DNA of 64,000 nt from Vallitaleaceae bacterium. GTDB taxonomy: Bacteria; Bacillota; Clostridia; Lachnospirales; Vallitaleaceae. The position numbers and the translations under genes are program-made. The stretch's first letter is position 1. Every line of letters starts with the position of its first letter. Below the pieces are notes generated by a model. It made no database searches. It was not told the DNA's origin and saw only the letters and a list, made by a program, of their open reading frames with translations. The stretch is from assembly GCA_028277605.1 (NCBI GenBank), contig JANQFZ010000017.1, forward strand, positions 1 to 64,000, read 5' to 3'. Shown in pieces: positions 18,536 to 26,440 of the stretch.

Positions 18536-20302
18536 ATGGTACATTTAAGAACAAACAAACACAACATAACAATAAATAGCAGCCAACATATAGACATGTC
18601 TGCAAGTACTTTTAATGAAGACGGTGTTGATTATGTTAGTATCCAAATAGAACAGAATCATTTAGAAGTCATGCCCCCAATAGAAATTAGTTGGAATCAT
18701 CCAATCGTTGATCTACATTACTGCTGGCATCCCTTATCCTATCACAATAAAGGCTTGAATATGGATTCTAATGACGGAACCATATCAAACATATCAAGTT
18801 CAGCACCTGTTACATGCTTCTACAATTCCAATGGACATAATAGGATGACTTGTGCTTATTCAGATGCAGTGAATACACTACGTATGAACATGGCTGTTCA
18901 TGAGGAAGATGCTACATTGACATGTAAGGTTATACTTTTTAGTGAACCCACACAGATATCAGAAGCCTATCATGGTATGTTAAGAATAGATACAAGAAAC
19001 ATACCCTACTATGACAGTCTTTCACATGTCTCTAAATGGTGGGAAACCATTGGATACACACCTTTATCTGTACCTAAGTATGCCAAGTATCCTATGTACT
19101 CAACTTGGTATAGCTTTCACCAAGATTTAGTACCAGAAAAAATTGAAGCGCAATGTCAAATAGCAAAACAACTAGGATGTAAGGCAGTTATTGTCGATGA
19201 TGGATGGCAGACATCAGATAATAATAGAGGTTATGCTTATTGTGGCGATTGGGAAGTGTCTATGGAAAGAATACCTGATATGAAAGCTCATGTAGCAAGA
19301 GTACATGATATTGGCTTAAAGTATATTCTGTGGTACAGTGTTCCTTTTGTGGGCATTCACTCAAAAGCATGGGAAATTTTTAAAGATAAACTGTTATCTT
19401 TTAATGAAAAAATAGGGGCAGGTGTACTAGACCCCCGTTACAAAGAAGTAAGAGAATACTTAACTCAGACTTATAAAAAAGCTCTTATAGAATGGGATTT
19501 AGATGGCTTTAAATTAGATTTTATTGATAGGTTTACTTTACCCAATGACAGTGTTGATAAACCTGATGAAAGACGTGATTATACGTCGATACATGACGCT
19601 GTCAATTATTTTCTAATGCATGTGAAGAAAGAACTTCAGACAATAAAACCTGATATCATGATAGAATTCCGTCAAAAATATATTGGTCCTTGTATGAGGC
19701 AATATGGGAATATGTTTCGGGTGGAAGACTGCCCTAATAATTTCATTAGCAATCGTATAGGAACAATGGATATTCGCCTATTAAGTGGAAATACTGCAAC
19801 TCATTCTGATATGGTTATGTGGCATATAGATGATGATGTTGAAAGTGCAGCATTGCAAATGATAAATACGCTTTTTGCTATACCGCAGATTTCAATAGCT
19901 TTTAATAAACTTCAAGAGAAACATTTAAAAATGGTCAAATTTTGGCTAAAATTTTGGAATAACCATAAAGATGTTCTCATTGAAGGTCAATTACAACCCT
20001 TATATCCAGAACTTATGTATCCAGTGATCATAGCTAGCAAGCATGATAAAAAAATAATTGCAGTCTATAGCGATACTGTCATCCATTTTGGGATAAATGT
20101 TCAAAGTCAGTTAATTCTTGTTAATGGAACGCTTAAAGAAACTATTGTACTAAGCTGTGACGAAGATTTAACTAAGCGTAGGTTAATAACTATGAATTGT
20201 AGTGGTGAATTAGTAGGTGATAGGCTAATCACCTTAAAGAAGGGCATCCATCAATTAAAAATACCTAAATCTGGAATAATTCAGCTGGTGAAAAAAGAAT
20301 AA
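18536..20302 (+). CDS. GH36-type alpha-galactosidase
   Basis: Intracellular glycoside hydrolase (no signal peptide) of 588 residues with a beta-sandwich N-domain and a TIM barrel. VIVDDGWQTSDNNRG and the nucleophile motif GFKLDFIDRF (Asp328) are clear. RVEDCPNN (Asp398) fits the acid/base region, and HSDMVMWH follows. The frame is open from 18482, but GGAGG at 18526-18530 fixes the ATG at 18536. It cleaves terminal alpha-linked galactose from substrates such as melibiose or raffinose; exact specificity within clan GH-D is uncertain. Controlled probably by the divergent AraC gene. Confidence 0.88.
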   Translation: MVHLRTNKHNITINSSQHIDMSASTFNEDGVDYVSIQIEQNHLEVMPPIEISWNHPIVDLHYCWHPLSYHNKGLNMDSNDGTISNISSSAPVTCFYNSNGHNRMTCAYSDAVNTLRMNMAVHEEDATLTCKVILFSEPTQISEAYHGMLRIDTRNIPYYDSLSHVSKWWETIGYTPLSVPKYAKYPMYSTWYSFHQDLVPEKIEAQCQIAKQLGCKAVIVDDGWQTSDNNRGYAYCGDWEVSMERIPDMKAHVARVHDIGLKYILWYSVPFVGIHSKAWEIFKDKLLSFNEKIGAGVLDPRYKEVREYLTQTYKKALIEWDLDGFKLDFIDRFTLPNDSVDKPDERRDYTSIHDAVNYFLMHVKKELQTIKPDIMIEFRQKYIGPCMRQYGNMFRVEDCPNNFISNRIGTMDIRLLSGNTATHSDMVMWHIDDDVESAALQMINTLFAIPQISIAFNKLQEKHLKMVKFWLKFWNNHKDVLIEGQLQPLYPELMYPVIIASKHDKKIIAVYSDTVIHFGINVQSQLILVNGTLKETIVLSCDEDLTKRRLITMNCSGELVGDRLITLKKGIHQLKIPKSGIIQLVKKE

Positions 20303-20311
20303 TATAACACA

Positions 20312-20345
20312 AGCAATCTCACTAATTTTCATTGGTGAGATTGCT
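20312..20345. terminator. Hairpin between convergent galactosidase and bioB genes
   Basis: Fourteen-pair stem (20312-20325 with 20332-20345, one G-U), six-base loop. The U-tracts are poor on both strands, so it may act as a weak bidirectional terminator. Confidence 0.55.
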
Positions 20346-20382
20346 CCATTATAATGATACTATCTCCCTCAACTCTTATATC

Positions 20383-21366
20383 TTAGTCTATGCTAAATCC
20401 CGCCTTTTTCATCATCGTTTTATCTTCCTCAACGTTACTGCCGAGTGTAGTTAAAAAATCTCCGACTAACGCAGCATTGATACCGCCTTTGAAGCCTTTT
20501 ATCTGTTTATCTCTTAGCGCTGATCGACCAGCTGCATATCGAATCATACTATTTGGATTTATAAATCTGAATACTGCCATTGTTTTTAGTATTTCATTAG
20601 GTTCTAAGATGACATTCTTTTCAAGTGGCGTACCTTTAATTGGAGTTAATACATTAATTGGTATAGAGCGGACATCAAGGGCTTTTATTTCAAATGCCAT
20701 CTTAACACGATGCTCTTTACTTTCACCTAACCCGATAATTCCACCGCAGCACACATCTAATCCAGCTTTTTTTGCATTCTTTATTGCTTGAATTCTATCC
20801 TCATAGGTATGTGTACTGCATATAGTAGCATAGTAATCTTTGCAGCATTCTATATTATGATGATACATCAATACACCTGATTCTTTTAGTTTTACGGCTT
20901 GCTCATAGGTAATGATACCAAGAGAAGCACACAGTTTTAAATGCGTTTCTTTCCTAAGCCGTTTATAAAAATCGGTTAATATTTCAATATCTTCATCTGT
21001 TGGTCCTCTACCGCTGGTAACTAACGAAAACCTATGAACACCAAGCGCTTGTACTTCCAATGCTTTTGCTCTTATGGCTTCATAGTCTATGAGTCGATAC
21101 TTTTTAACATTGGTACAGTAATAAGCCGATTGAGCACAAAACTTGCAATCCTCTGGACACTTACCTGATTTAGCATTAATGATTGTACACATTTCTGCCT
21201 GATACCCCATAAACTTTTCTCTTATATCATTAGCACAAGCTAATAAATGACTTAATAATCCGTTATCTTTAAAATCAATATGTATAAGCTTTAAGGCATC
21301 TTGAATAGTGATATCTTTACCTTCTATTATTTGTTCCTTTAAAAAACTGATAGTATCCTTTGTCAT
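20383..21366 (-). CDS. bioB: Biotin synthase
   Basis: Radical SAM enzyme inserting sulfur into dethiobiotin, 327 residues. The SAM cluster cysteines are Cys70, Cys74 and Cys77 (GKCPEDCKFC), and FCAQSAYY, YHHNIECC and CCGGIIGLGES are typical. TAGGAGG precedes the ATG. No other biotin biosynthesis gene is in the window, so the organism may take up or complete late precursors. A BirA-type operator covers its promoter. Transcribed separately from the spoVA operon, which ends in a terminator just upstream. Confidence 0.97.
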   Translation of the reverse strand: MTKDTISFLKEQIIEGKDITIQDALKLIHIDFKDNGLLSHLLACANDIREKFMGYQAEMCTIINAKSGKCPEDCKFCAQSAYYCTNVKKYRLIDYEAIRAKALEVQALGVHRFSLVTSGRGPTDEDIEILTDFYKRLRKETHLKLCASLGIITYEQAVKLKESGVLMYHHNIECCKDYYATICSTHTYEDRIQAIKNAKKAGLDVCCGGIIGLGESKEHRVKMAFEIKALDVRSIPINVLTPIKGTPLEKNVILEPNEILKTMAVFRFINPNSMIRYAAGRSALRDKQIKGFKGGINAALVGDFLTTLGSNVEEDKTMMKKAGFSID

Positions 21367-21442
21367 ATAGGCCTCCTATCTTAACAATTATTCAGTAGAT
21401 TTACATAACGAAACAAGCATAAGATTTGGTCTAACACTCCTT

Positions 21443-21498
21443 ATAATATAAAAAATTATTTATATTGTCAACTCGTATACCTATTTTTAGTTTACTAA
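21443..21498 (-). promoter_or_regulatory. bioB promoter with BirA-type operator
   Basis: Promoter -35 TTGACA (21466-21471), 17-bp spacer, -10 TATTAT (21443-21448). Overlapping the -35 is an imperfect palindrome, TTAGTAAACT (21489-21498) and AGTTGACAAT (21464-21473) separated by 15 bp. This resembles the biotin-repressor site (TTGTAAACC, 14-16 bp, GGTTTACAA) in both half-sites and spacing. Biotin-dependent repression by a BirA encoded elsewhere is inferred. Confidence 0.7.
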
Positions 21499-21527
21499 AA
21501 AAGGCAGGCTGTAACAGCCCACCTTTT
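21497..21527 (-). terminator. Terminator of the spoVA operon
   Basis: Stem of about 13 pairs (21499-21510 with 21515-21527, two G-U) overlapping the spoVAE stop codon, ending in a run of six U on the minus strand. Confidence 0.85.
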
Positions 21528-21882
21528 AGATTTCTGCTTTTGGATCAAAGATTATTGCAGCTAGATAACCAAAAAGTATAGCCGCAGTTATACCACCTGC
21601 AGTAGCTTTCATACCTCCCGTAAGTATACCAAGAAAACCTGACTCAGCAACTTCTTCCATAACACCATTCCCTAATGCATAACCAAAACCTATTAATGGT
21701 ACTGTTGCTCCAGCACCACCAAAATCAACTACATAGTCATAGAGACCAAGACCTGTTAGTAGTGTCCCAGCCACTACATAGATAACAAGAACACGAGCTG
21801 GCATGAGTTTTGTCTTATCCATTAGTATTTGTGCTATAACACATATGATCCCACCCGTTATAAATGCTCTTATATATTCCAT
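21526..21882 (-). CDS. spoVAE: Stage V sporulation protein AE
   Basis: Membrane protein of 118 residues with about four hydrophobic segments and the SpoVAC/SpoVAE signature TLLTGLGLYDYV...GGAGATVPLIGFGYALGNG. Part of the SpoVA complex in the spore inner membrane that moves Ca-dipicolinate into the forespore and releases it at germination. Last gene of the spoVA operon, 34 bp after spoVAD. It shares the LTGL-Y-D pattern with SpoVAC, consistent with an old duplication. Confidence 0.95.
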   Translation of the reverse strand: MEYIRAFITGGIICVIAQILMDKTKLMPARVLVIYVVAGTLLTGLGLYDYVVDFGGAGATVPLIGFGYALGNGVMEEVAESGFLGILTGGMKATAGGITAAILFGYLAAIIFDPKAEI

Positions 21883-21916
21883 TCTATCACCTTTAAGATT
21901 ATGAATTGTCTATTGG

Positions 21917-22930
21917 CTACTCTATATTTTCTAGTACAACTCCATGTGCAATTCCCGGAATACTTTCACCCTCATTAGCACTTGTTGTACTTAATAAAGC
22001 ACCTGTTGGTATAAATAGAATTCGATTATACCTTTTTGCCTTCATGCTCTTTAACAAGTAGCCAGTTAAGGTTACAGCTGAACAACCGCAGCCACTGCCT
22101 CCTGCATGTGTATCCTGCTTATCAGATTCGTAAATCTCTACACCACAATCCGTATACACTTGTTCTATATCATAGCCTTGTTTTTTTACAAGCTCTAAAG
22201 CAAGTTCCTTACCCACAGAGCCTAAATCACCTGTTGCAATCATATCATAATCACTGGGTTTTCTATTGGTATCCTTGAGATGAGTAACAATGGTATCTGC
22301 TGCCGCTGGTGCCATAGCTGCTCCCATATTCATTGGATCCTTAACTCCCAAGTCTATAATTCTTCCAGGTGTAACATGCGTGATGACGGGACCTTGACCA
22401 TGATTACCAACAACTACTGCACCACTCCCAGTTACTGTCCAAGTGGCTGTTGGAGGTCTCTGGTTTCCAAATTCTAGGGGGTATCGAAACTGCTTCTCTG
22501 CACTACAGTAATGGCTAGAGGTAGATGCAACACAATATTTGGCAAACCCACCTTCTACTGTCATTGCCGCTAATATAAGAGATTCACCCATAGTAGAACA
22601 TGCCCCAAATAGTCCAAAAAAGGGCTTATTCAGAGAGCGTATAGCAAATGAACTTGCAATCAATTGATTCAGCAAATCTCCTGAGAAGACATATCGTACA
22701 TCATCTATGGCTATACCAGCATTTTTTATAGCTAGATGAATGGTTTCTTTTAAAATCTTACTTTCTGCTTTTTCCCAGGTTTCTTCTCCCCATAATGCAT
22801 CTTCTAAAATTAAATCAAAATAATCTTTGAGTAAGCCTTCTCCTTCTTTAGGTCCTACAATAGATGAAGCACCTAAAATATGAGGTGGGCATTCAAACTG
22901 AATGGTTTGGCTTCCTATAAACTTCTCCAA
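21917..22930 (-). CDS. spoVAD: Stage V sporulation protein AD
   Basis: Thiolase-fold protein that binds dipicolinic acid and forms the soluble part of the SpoVA channel. It shows FGACSTMGESL, TATWTVTGSGAVVV and DTHAGGSGCGCSAVTLTG. The frame opens with a TTG at 22945, but GAGGTGA sits over that position, so the better start is the TTG at 22930 (MEKFIGSQ), giving 337 residues, the family norm. Located between spoVAC and spoVAE as in other spore formers. Confidence 0.95.
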   Translation of the reverse strand: MEKFIGSQTIQFECPPHILGASSIVGPKEGEGLLKDYFDLILEDALWGEETWEKAESKILKETIHLAIKNAGIAIDDVRYVFSGDLLNQLIASSFAIRSLNKPFFGLFGACSTMGESLILAAMTVEGGFAKYCVASTSSHYCSAEKQFRYPLEFGNQRPPTATWTVTGSGAVVVGNHGQGPVITHVTPGRIIDLGVKDPMNMGAAMAPAAADTIVTHLKDTNRKPSDYDMIATGDLGSVGKELALELVKKQGYDIEQVYTDCGVEIYESDKQDTHAGGSGCGCSAVTLTGYLLKSMKAKRYNRILFIPTGALLSTTSANEGESIPGIAHGVVLENIE

Positions 22931-22975
22931 CTTATCACCTCTCAATACCTAATCATCTTAATAGTGTAGTCATAA

Positions 22976-23431
22976 TTACTGTCCAAAAAAATAATAGCCA
23001 ATACCTACAATAATTGACGCAAGCATACCATAAATAATAACAGGTCCAGCGATATTAAATATTTTAGCTCCTACTCCAAAAACATAGCCTTCCTTTTTGT
23101 ATTCTATAGCAGGAGCTACAATCGAATTGGCAAAACCGCTGATGGGTACTATAGACCCAGCACCTGCCCGTTTACCTAGGCTATCATAAATATCTAATCC
23201 AGTTAATAAAGCACCTAAAAAGATTAGGGTTACACTTGTTAAAGTAGTTGCCTCCTGCTTGCTAAAGTCCAGTGCTTTATATCCATTGTTGAGTAGCTGT
23301 CCTATTGTACATATTCCTCCACCAACAAAAAATGCCCATAAGCAATTCTTAAGTAAGGTGACTTTTGGGGACTTTTGTTTAACAAGCTTTCCATATTCCT
23401 TTTTTAATGTTTCGTTGTCATGGTAGGCCAT
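22976..23431 (-). CDS. spoVAC: Stage V sporulation protein AC
   Basis: Membrane protein of 151 residues with a charged N-terminus and about four membrane segments; shows FFVGGGICTIGQL and FLGALLTGLDIYDSLGKRAGAGS. SpoVAC acts as a mechanosensitive dipicolinate channel in Bacillus. TAGGAGGTGG precedes the ATG. It sits 11 bp after spoVAB. Confidence 0.96.
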   Translation of the reverse strand: MAYHDNETLKKEYGKLVKQKSPKVTLLKNCLWAFFVGGGICTIGQLLNNGYKALDFSKQEATTLTSVTLIFLGALLTGLDIYDSLGKRAGAGSIVPISGFANSIVAPAIEYKKEGYVFGVGAKIFNIAGPVIIYGMLASIIVGIGYYFFGQ

Positions 23432-23442
23432 CTTGCCACCTC

Positions 23443-23880
23443 CTAGTTTTTATATTTAAAGAACCCCGGTACTATCCAATAAATCAATGATGCTGTAAGC
23501 TTACCTAGCGCCAGAGCAATCATAAAATAACACATCCCTACTTGTATTCTGATTCTCTTTGTTAAAATAGGGATAACATCTAAAACTTCTGCAAGAGATA
23601 CTGCTAGACAGCCTACAAAAGTACCAGCACATAAGCCATAAATAATTGCTCCTATGACACCAATATTAAAAGGTAAGCTAAAATTGATCATAACGACCCC
23701 AAATAACCCTCCAGCAGTAATACTGTCCTCATATAAAGTAAGTTTGTTCTGTGTATCTGTTTTTTGAGCTAATCTAGGAATAACACCAATTATTGCTATA
23801 AAAGCAAAAACACCTCCAGCAATTACAATTCCAGAAGCTAGACCTATAAAAATTAAGGCTATACTTTTTAAAAAAATCAT
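23443..23880 (-). CDS. spoVAB: Stage V sporulation protein AB
   Basis: Polytopic membrane protein of 145 residues with about five hydrophobic segments; the segments VFAFIAIIGVIPRLAQKT, YEDSITAGGLFG and CAGTFVGCLAVSLAEVLDVIP identify SpoVAB. Its ATG overlaps the spoVAA stop by four bases (ATGA), so translation is coupled. Many Clostridium species lack spoVAA and spoVAB, so keeping them is a useful lineage marker. Confidence 0.92.
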   Translation of the reverse strand: MIFLKSIALIFIGLASGIVIAGGVFAFIAIIGVIPRLAQKTDTQNKLTLYEDSITAGGLFGVVMINFSLPFNIGVIGAIIYGLCAGTFVGCLAVSLAEVLDVIPILTKRIRIQVGMCYFMIALALGKLTASLIYWIVPGFFKYKN

Positions 23881-24512
23881 TTATAATTATCCCTCTCATT
23901 ATGCAGTGACTCAATAATACAATCCTCTACATCCTTTTCATAAAGCCGCATTTCTACTTCAATAGGGGTGGGATCTTCTGTGATGTGTACCGTTGAAAAA
24001 TGATTAAAAAAAACAATAATACCAACAACTAGACCTATTGAGTATGGGATTTCTATTAAATAGGGAAGCGGCTCCCCCTTTTCCCCAAAGAAGATTTGAT
24101 AAAGGTTAACGAATACATCTGGTAAAGCAGCATCCGTATGAAAGGTCATAATAGCTATGCCTCCTCCAGCAAACAAAATCAAACATATGGATAGGACTTT
24201 AAAAAATTTTAACCATGGATTTGGTTTATTTATCTGCTTTTTGTAAGAGACGATAATATCTTGCTCTCCAACATTATGGATGATCAGATTTTCATATTTA
24301 TCTTGGATGCATCTGATAATATCTAATATAGAAATTAAATAATTTTTCGTTTTATCATTTGGTATCTTCATAATTTGACAATCATACAGTTTTTGTATTA
24401 CTTTTAAGTCTTTACCTTCTAAAGTAGCAATATCTCGTAGAATGACTGTTTTTTTTGCTATAATGGTATTTCTTTTTGCAGCTTTAATATAAATATGCAT
24501 GTATAGAATCAA
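23877..24512 (-). CDS. spoVAA: Stage V sporulation protein AA
   Basis: Protein of about 211 residues: a cytoplasmic N-terminal domain (about 1-95) and two membrane segments (about 100-125 and 160-180), the SpoVAA layout. The apparent start is a TTG overlapping the stop of the 48-residue ORF upstream (TTGA). An in-frame ATG at 24500 is the alternative and is better spaced from AAGGG. Second gene of the sigma-G type operon. Confidence 0.88.
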   Translation of the reverse strand: MILYMHIYIKAAKRNTIIAKKTVILRDIATLEGKDLKVIQKLYDCQIMKIPNDKTKNYLISILDIIRCIQDKYENLIIHNVGEQDIIVSYKKQINKPNPWLKFFKVLSICLILFAGGGIAIMTFHTDAALPDVFVNLYQIFFGEKGEPLPYLIEIPYSIGLVVGIIVFFNHFSTVHITEDPTPIEVEMRLYEKDVEDCIIESLHNERDNYK

Positions 24513-24655
24513 CCCTTATAGTATCTATAATCTAAAACAAATGTTCCTTGATAGGTTATGTCTGGCTGATCTTGAAAATATAAGTAAATCAGTGCTGCTA
24601 CAGCAATAATAATAAAGACTGTTAACGCAATTACCATTATTTTGCTATATCTCAT
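24509..24655 (-). CDS. Small single-pass membrane protein leading the spoVA operon
   Basis: Forty-eight residues (MRYSKIMVIALTVFIIIAVA...): an N-terminal membrane helix followed by a short tail rich in aromatic and acidic residues ending DYRYYKG. The ATG at 24655 has AGAGGTGA four bases upstream; upstream in-frame codons lack a ribosome site. Its TGA stop overlaps the spoVAA start. Position between a sigma-G-like promoter and spoVAA suggests a forespore role, possibly a small SpoVA partner. I do not recognise a family. Confidence 0.7.
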   Translation of the reverse strand: MRYSKIMVIALTVFIIIAVAALIYLYFQDQPDITYQGTFVLDYRYYKG

Positions 24656-24673
24656 ACAATCACCTCTTTGTTC

Positions 24674-24703
24674 TAGTTTTGACCATTTTAAGTTGTGTAT
24701 ACT
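24674..24703 (-). promoter_or_regulatory. Candidate sigma-G promoter of the spoVA operon
   Basis: -35-like AGTATA (24698-24703), 17-bp spacer, -10-like AAAACTA (24674-24680), close to the sigma-G pattern (TGAATA and CATACTA). It lies between the sigF terminator and the first spoVA-operon ORF; spoVA is a sigma-G operon in Bacillus. Confidence 0.5.
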
Positions 24704-24721
24704 GGGAATTAAAAACAAGAT

Positions 24722-24745
24722 AAAAAAAGATGCTTTCGCATCCTT
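24722..24745 (-). terminator. Terminator after sigF
   Basis: Stem GGATGC/GCATC(T) with a GAAA tetraloop (24729-24742), extended by A-U pairs, and seven U; overlaps the sigF stop codon and separates the spoIIA operon from the spoVA operon. Confidence 0.88.
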
Positions 24746-25461
24746 TATGATAATTTTTCACGTATTTGATTGAGTATTTTTTTTTCTAATCTTGAAACTT
24801 GAACCTGAGAAATACCAATTCTTTCAGCTATTTCAGTTTGTGTTTTATCTTGATAATAACGTAAGTAAATAATTTCCTTTTCCTTAGGTGAAAGCTGCAT
24901 GATAATCTGTCTAAGCGCAATTTTATCTATCATTTTTCCACTTTCATCACTTGTTTTTTCTAATTTATCTATTAAAAATATAGGATGTCCATCTCCTTGA
25001 TGTATGGTTTTATATAACGACTCCACTTCAGCATTGGATTCAAGAGCAATTACAATTTCCTCTACAGTAATTCCAATAGCCGCTGCTAGTTCATCTATAG
25101 TCGGCTCTCTTCCTAATTTTTTATTTAAAATGTCTTTTTGTACTCTTACTTTATTAGCTATCTCCTTTAGAGAACGACTGACTTTGATCATACCATCATC
25201 TCTTATGAAACGTTTAATTTCCCCCAATATCATTGGTACGGCATAAGTTGAAAACCTAACTTCATAACTTAAGTCAAACTTGTCAATCGCTTTTAGAAGA
25301 CCGATACTTCCAATCTGAAATAAATCATCCATTTCATATCCTCTATTAGAAAACCGTTTGACACAGCTCCATATAAGTCCTATATTCTCTTCAACTAAAA
25401 GTTCTTTTGCACTTGTATCACCACTTTGTGATTTTTTTATTAATTCGAGTGCTCTATCCAT
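24745..25461 (-). CDS. sigF: Sporulation sigma factor SigF
   Basis: Sigma-70 family factor of 238 residues, the forespore-specific sigma-F. Region 2 has DLFQIGSIGLLKAIDKFD and FSTYAVPMILGEIKRFIRDDG; region 4 has LSPKEKEIIYLRYYQDKTQTEIAERIGISQVQVSRLEKKIL. Third gene of spoIIAA-spoIIAB-sigF. Kept inactive by the SpoIIAB anti-sigma factor encoded just upstream until the asymmetric septum forms. Confidence 0.97.
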   Translation of the reverse strand: MDRALELIKKSQSGDTSAKELLVEENIGLIWSCVKRFSNRGYEMDDLFQIGSIGLLKAIDKFDLSYEVRFSTYAVPMILGEIKRFIRDDGMIKVSRSLKEIANKVRVQKDILNKKLGREPTIDELAAAIGITVEEIVIALESNAEVESLYKTIHQGDGHPIFLIDKLEKTSDESGKMIDKIALRQIIMQLSPKEKEIIYLRYYQDKTQTEIAERIGISQVQVSRLEKKILNQIREKLS

Positions 25462-25503
25462 ACTCTTCCCATTCCTTTTATAACCTACTCTAGTTCTTGT
25501 ATA

Positions 25504-25938
25504 CTACTTATCAATTGACTCTAGTTTTTTTCTCATCATGACTTTCGTTCCAATACCAGCCTTAGATTCTATTTCAACTTCATCCATAAAAGTCTCCATA
25601 ACCGTAAATCCCATGCCACTCCGATCAAGTTCTGGTTTTGACGTATATAATGGTACTCTAGCCTTTTCAATGTCCTCTATACCTTTTCCATAATCCTTAA
25701 CCTCAATGTATATGGTGCTATCGTATATTTTACATAGCATATGTACTTTACCTTCACATTCTTCATACCCATGTATAATGGCATTGGTGACAGCTTCTGA
25801 AACAGCAGTTTTAATATCAGACAACTCTTCAAGTGTTGGGTCTAATTGAGCGACCATTGCAGATATAACAACTCTGGCAAAAGCTTCATTTTGTGATTGA
25901 CTATCAAATTCTACCTTCATTTCATTTTGGTATTTCAT
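25504..25938 (-). CDS. spoIIAB: Anti-sigma-F factor / kinase SpoIIAB
   Basis: GHKL-type ATPase of 144 residues that binds SigF and phosphorylates SpoIIAA. N-box EAVTNAIIHGY and G1 box VKDYGKGI are intact, with GMGFTVMETFMDEV following. AAGGAGG precedes the ATG. Located between spoIIAA (18 bp) and sigF (42 bp), the standard order. Confidence 0.97.
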   Translation of the reverse strand: MKYQNEMKVEFDSQSQNEAFARVVISAMVAQLDPTLEELSDIKTAVSEAVTNAIIHGYEECEGKVHMLCKIYDSTIYIEVKDYGKGIEDIEKARVPLYTSKPELDRSGMGFTVMETFMDEVEIESKAGIGTKVMMRKKLESIDK

Positions 25939-25956
25939 GGTTATCCTCCTTTATTG

Positions 25957-26295
25957 TTACCTGCAAACCTTTAAAGCAGTTTCCATATTTTCGTATTTAT
26001 GAATTATCTTATAAATGCCAGCCAGTTTTAAAAGTCGCTCAACACTTCTATCCACATTGGTTATAACTACATTTCCTCCGATATTTTTTATGCTCTTGTA
26101 CTTTGAAAAAATTACACCAATACCAGAACTATCCATGAAGGATGTTTTCTTAAAATCAAAAATAATATTCTTAATATTATGATGCCTGATCAATTTATCT
26201 ATGCCCCCAGCAATACATTTGGCATTATGATCATCTAATTCTTCAGAAACTCTCACAATTAAGTTACGACCAACAATATCATATTCTAATTCCAT
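25957..26295 (-). CDS. spoIIAA: Anti-sigma-F factor antagonist SpoIIAA
   Basis: STAS-domain protein of 112 residues. The phosphorylatable serine lies in FMDSSGIG (Ser56/57). The frame extends to an ATG at 26343, but the ATG at 26295 has AAGGAG seven bases upstream and gives the family length. The longer start is also ruled out because it would lie within the -10 box of the sigma-H promoter. When dephosphorylated in the forespore it releases SigF from SpoIIAB. Confidence 0.95.
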   Translation of the reverse strand: MELEYDIVGRNLIVRVSEELDDHNAKCIAGGIDKLIRHHNIKNIIFDFKKTSFMDSSGIGVIFSKYKSIKNIGGNVVITNVDRSVERLLKLAGIYKIIHKYENMETALKVCR

Positions 26296-26332
26296 CTGTT
26301 TACTCCTTTGTAAAATATTTACATACTTTAAT

Positions 26333-26361
26333 AAATTCTCCATTTTACATTTTTTTCCTTT
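26333..26361 (-). promoter_or_regulatory. Sigma-H promoter of the spoIIA operon
   Basis: -35 AAAGGAAAA (26353-26361), 11-bp spacer, -10 GGAGAATTT (26333-26341). Both match the Spo0H (sigma-H) consensus RnAGGAwww and RnnGAATww. In Bacillus the spoIIA operon is a sigma-H and Spo0A target. No clear 0A box was located by eye. Confidence 0.8.
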
Positions 26362-26387
26362 TATTTTTCGAAAAAAATTTAAACAAT

Positions 26388-26414
26388 AAAAAAAAACTCC
26401 ATACGGAGTTTTTA
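26388..26414 (-). terminator. Terminator of the folC-TPR operon
   Basis: AACTCC/GGAGTT stem with a four-base loop, extended by A-U pairs and followed by a long U run on the minus strand, directly before the spoIIA promoter. Confidence 0.85.
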
Positions 26415-26440
26415 ATAATAGTATTAACTTATAGTGATGT

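Noticed and set aside
26296-26343. Longer N-terminus for SpoIIAA
   Set aside because: The upstream ATG lies in the sigma-H -10 box and has no ribosome site.
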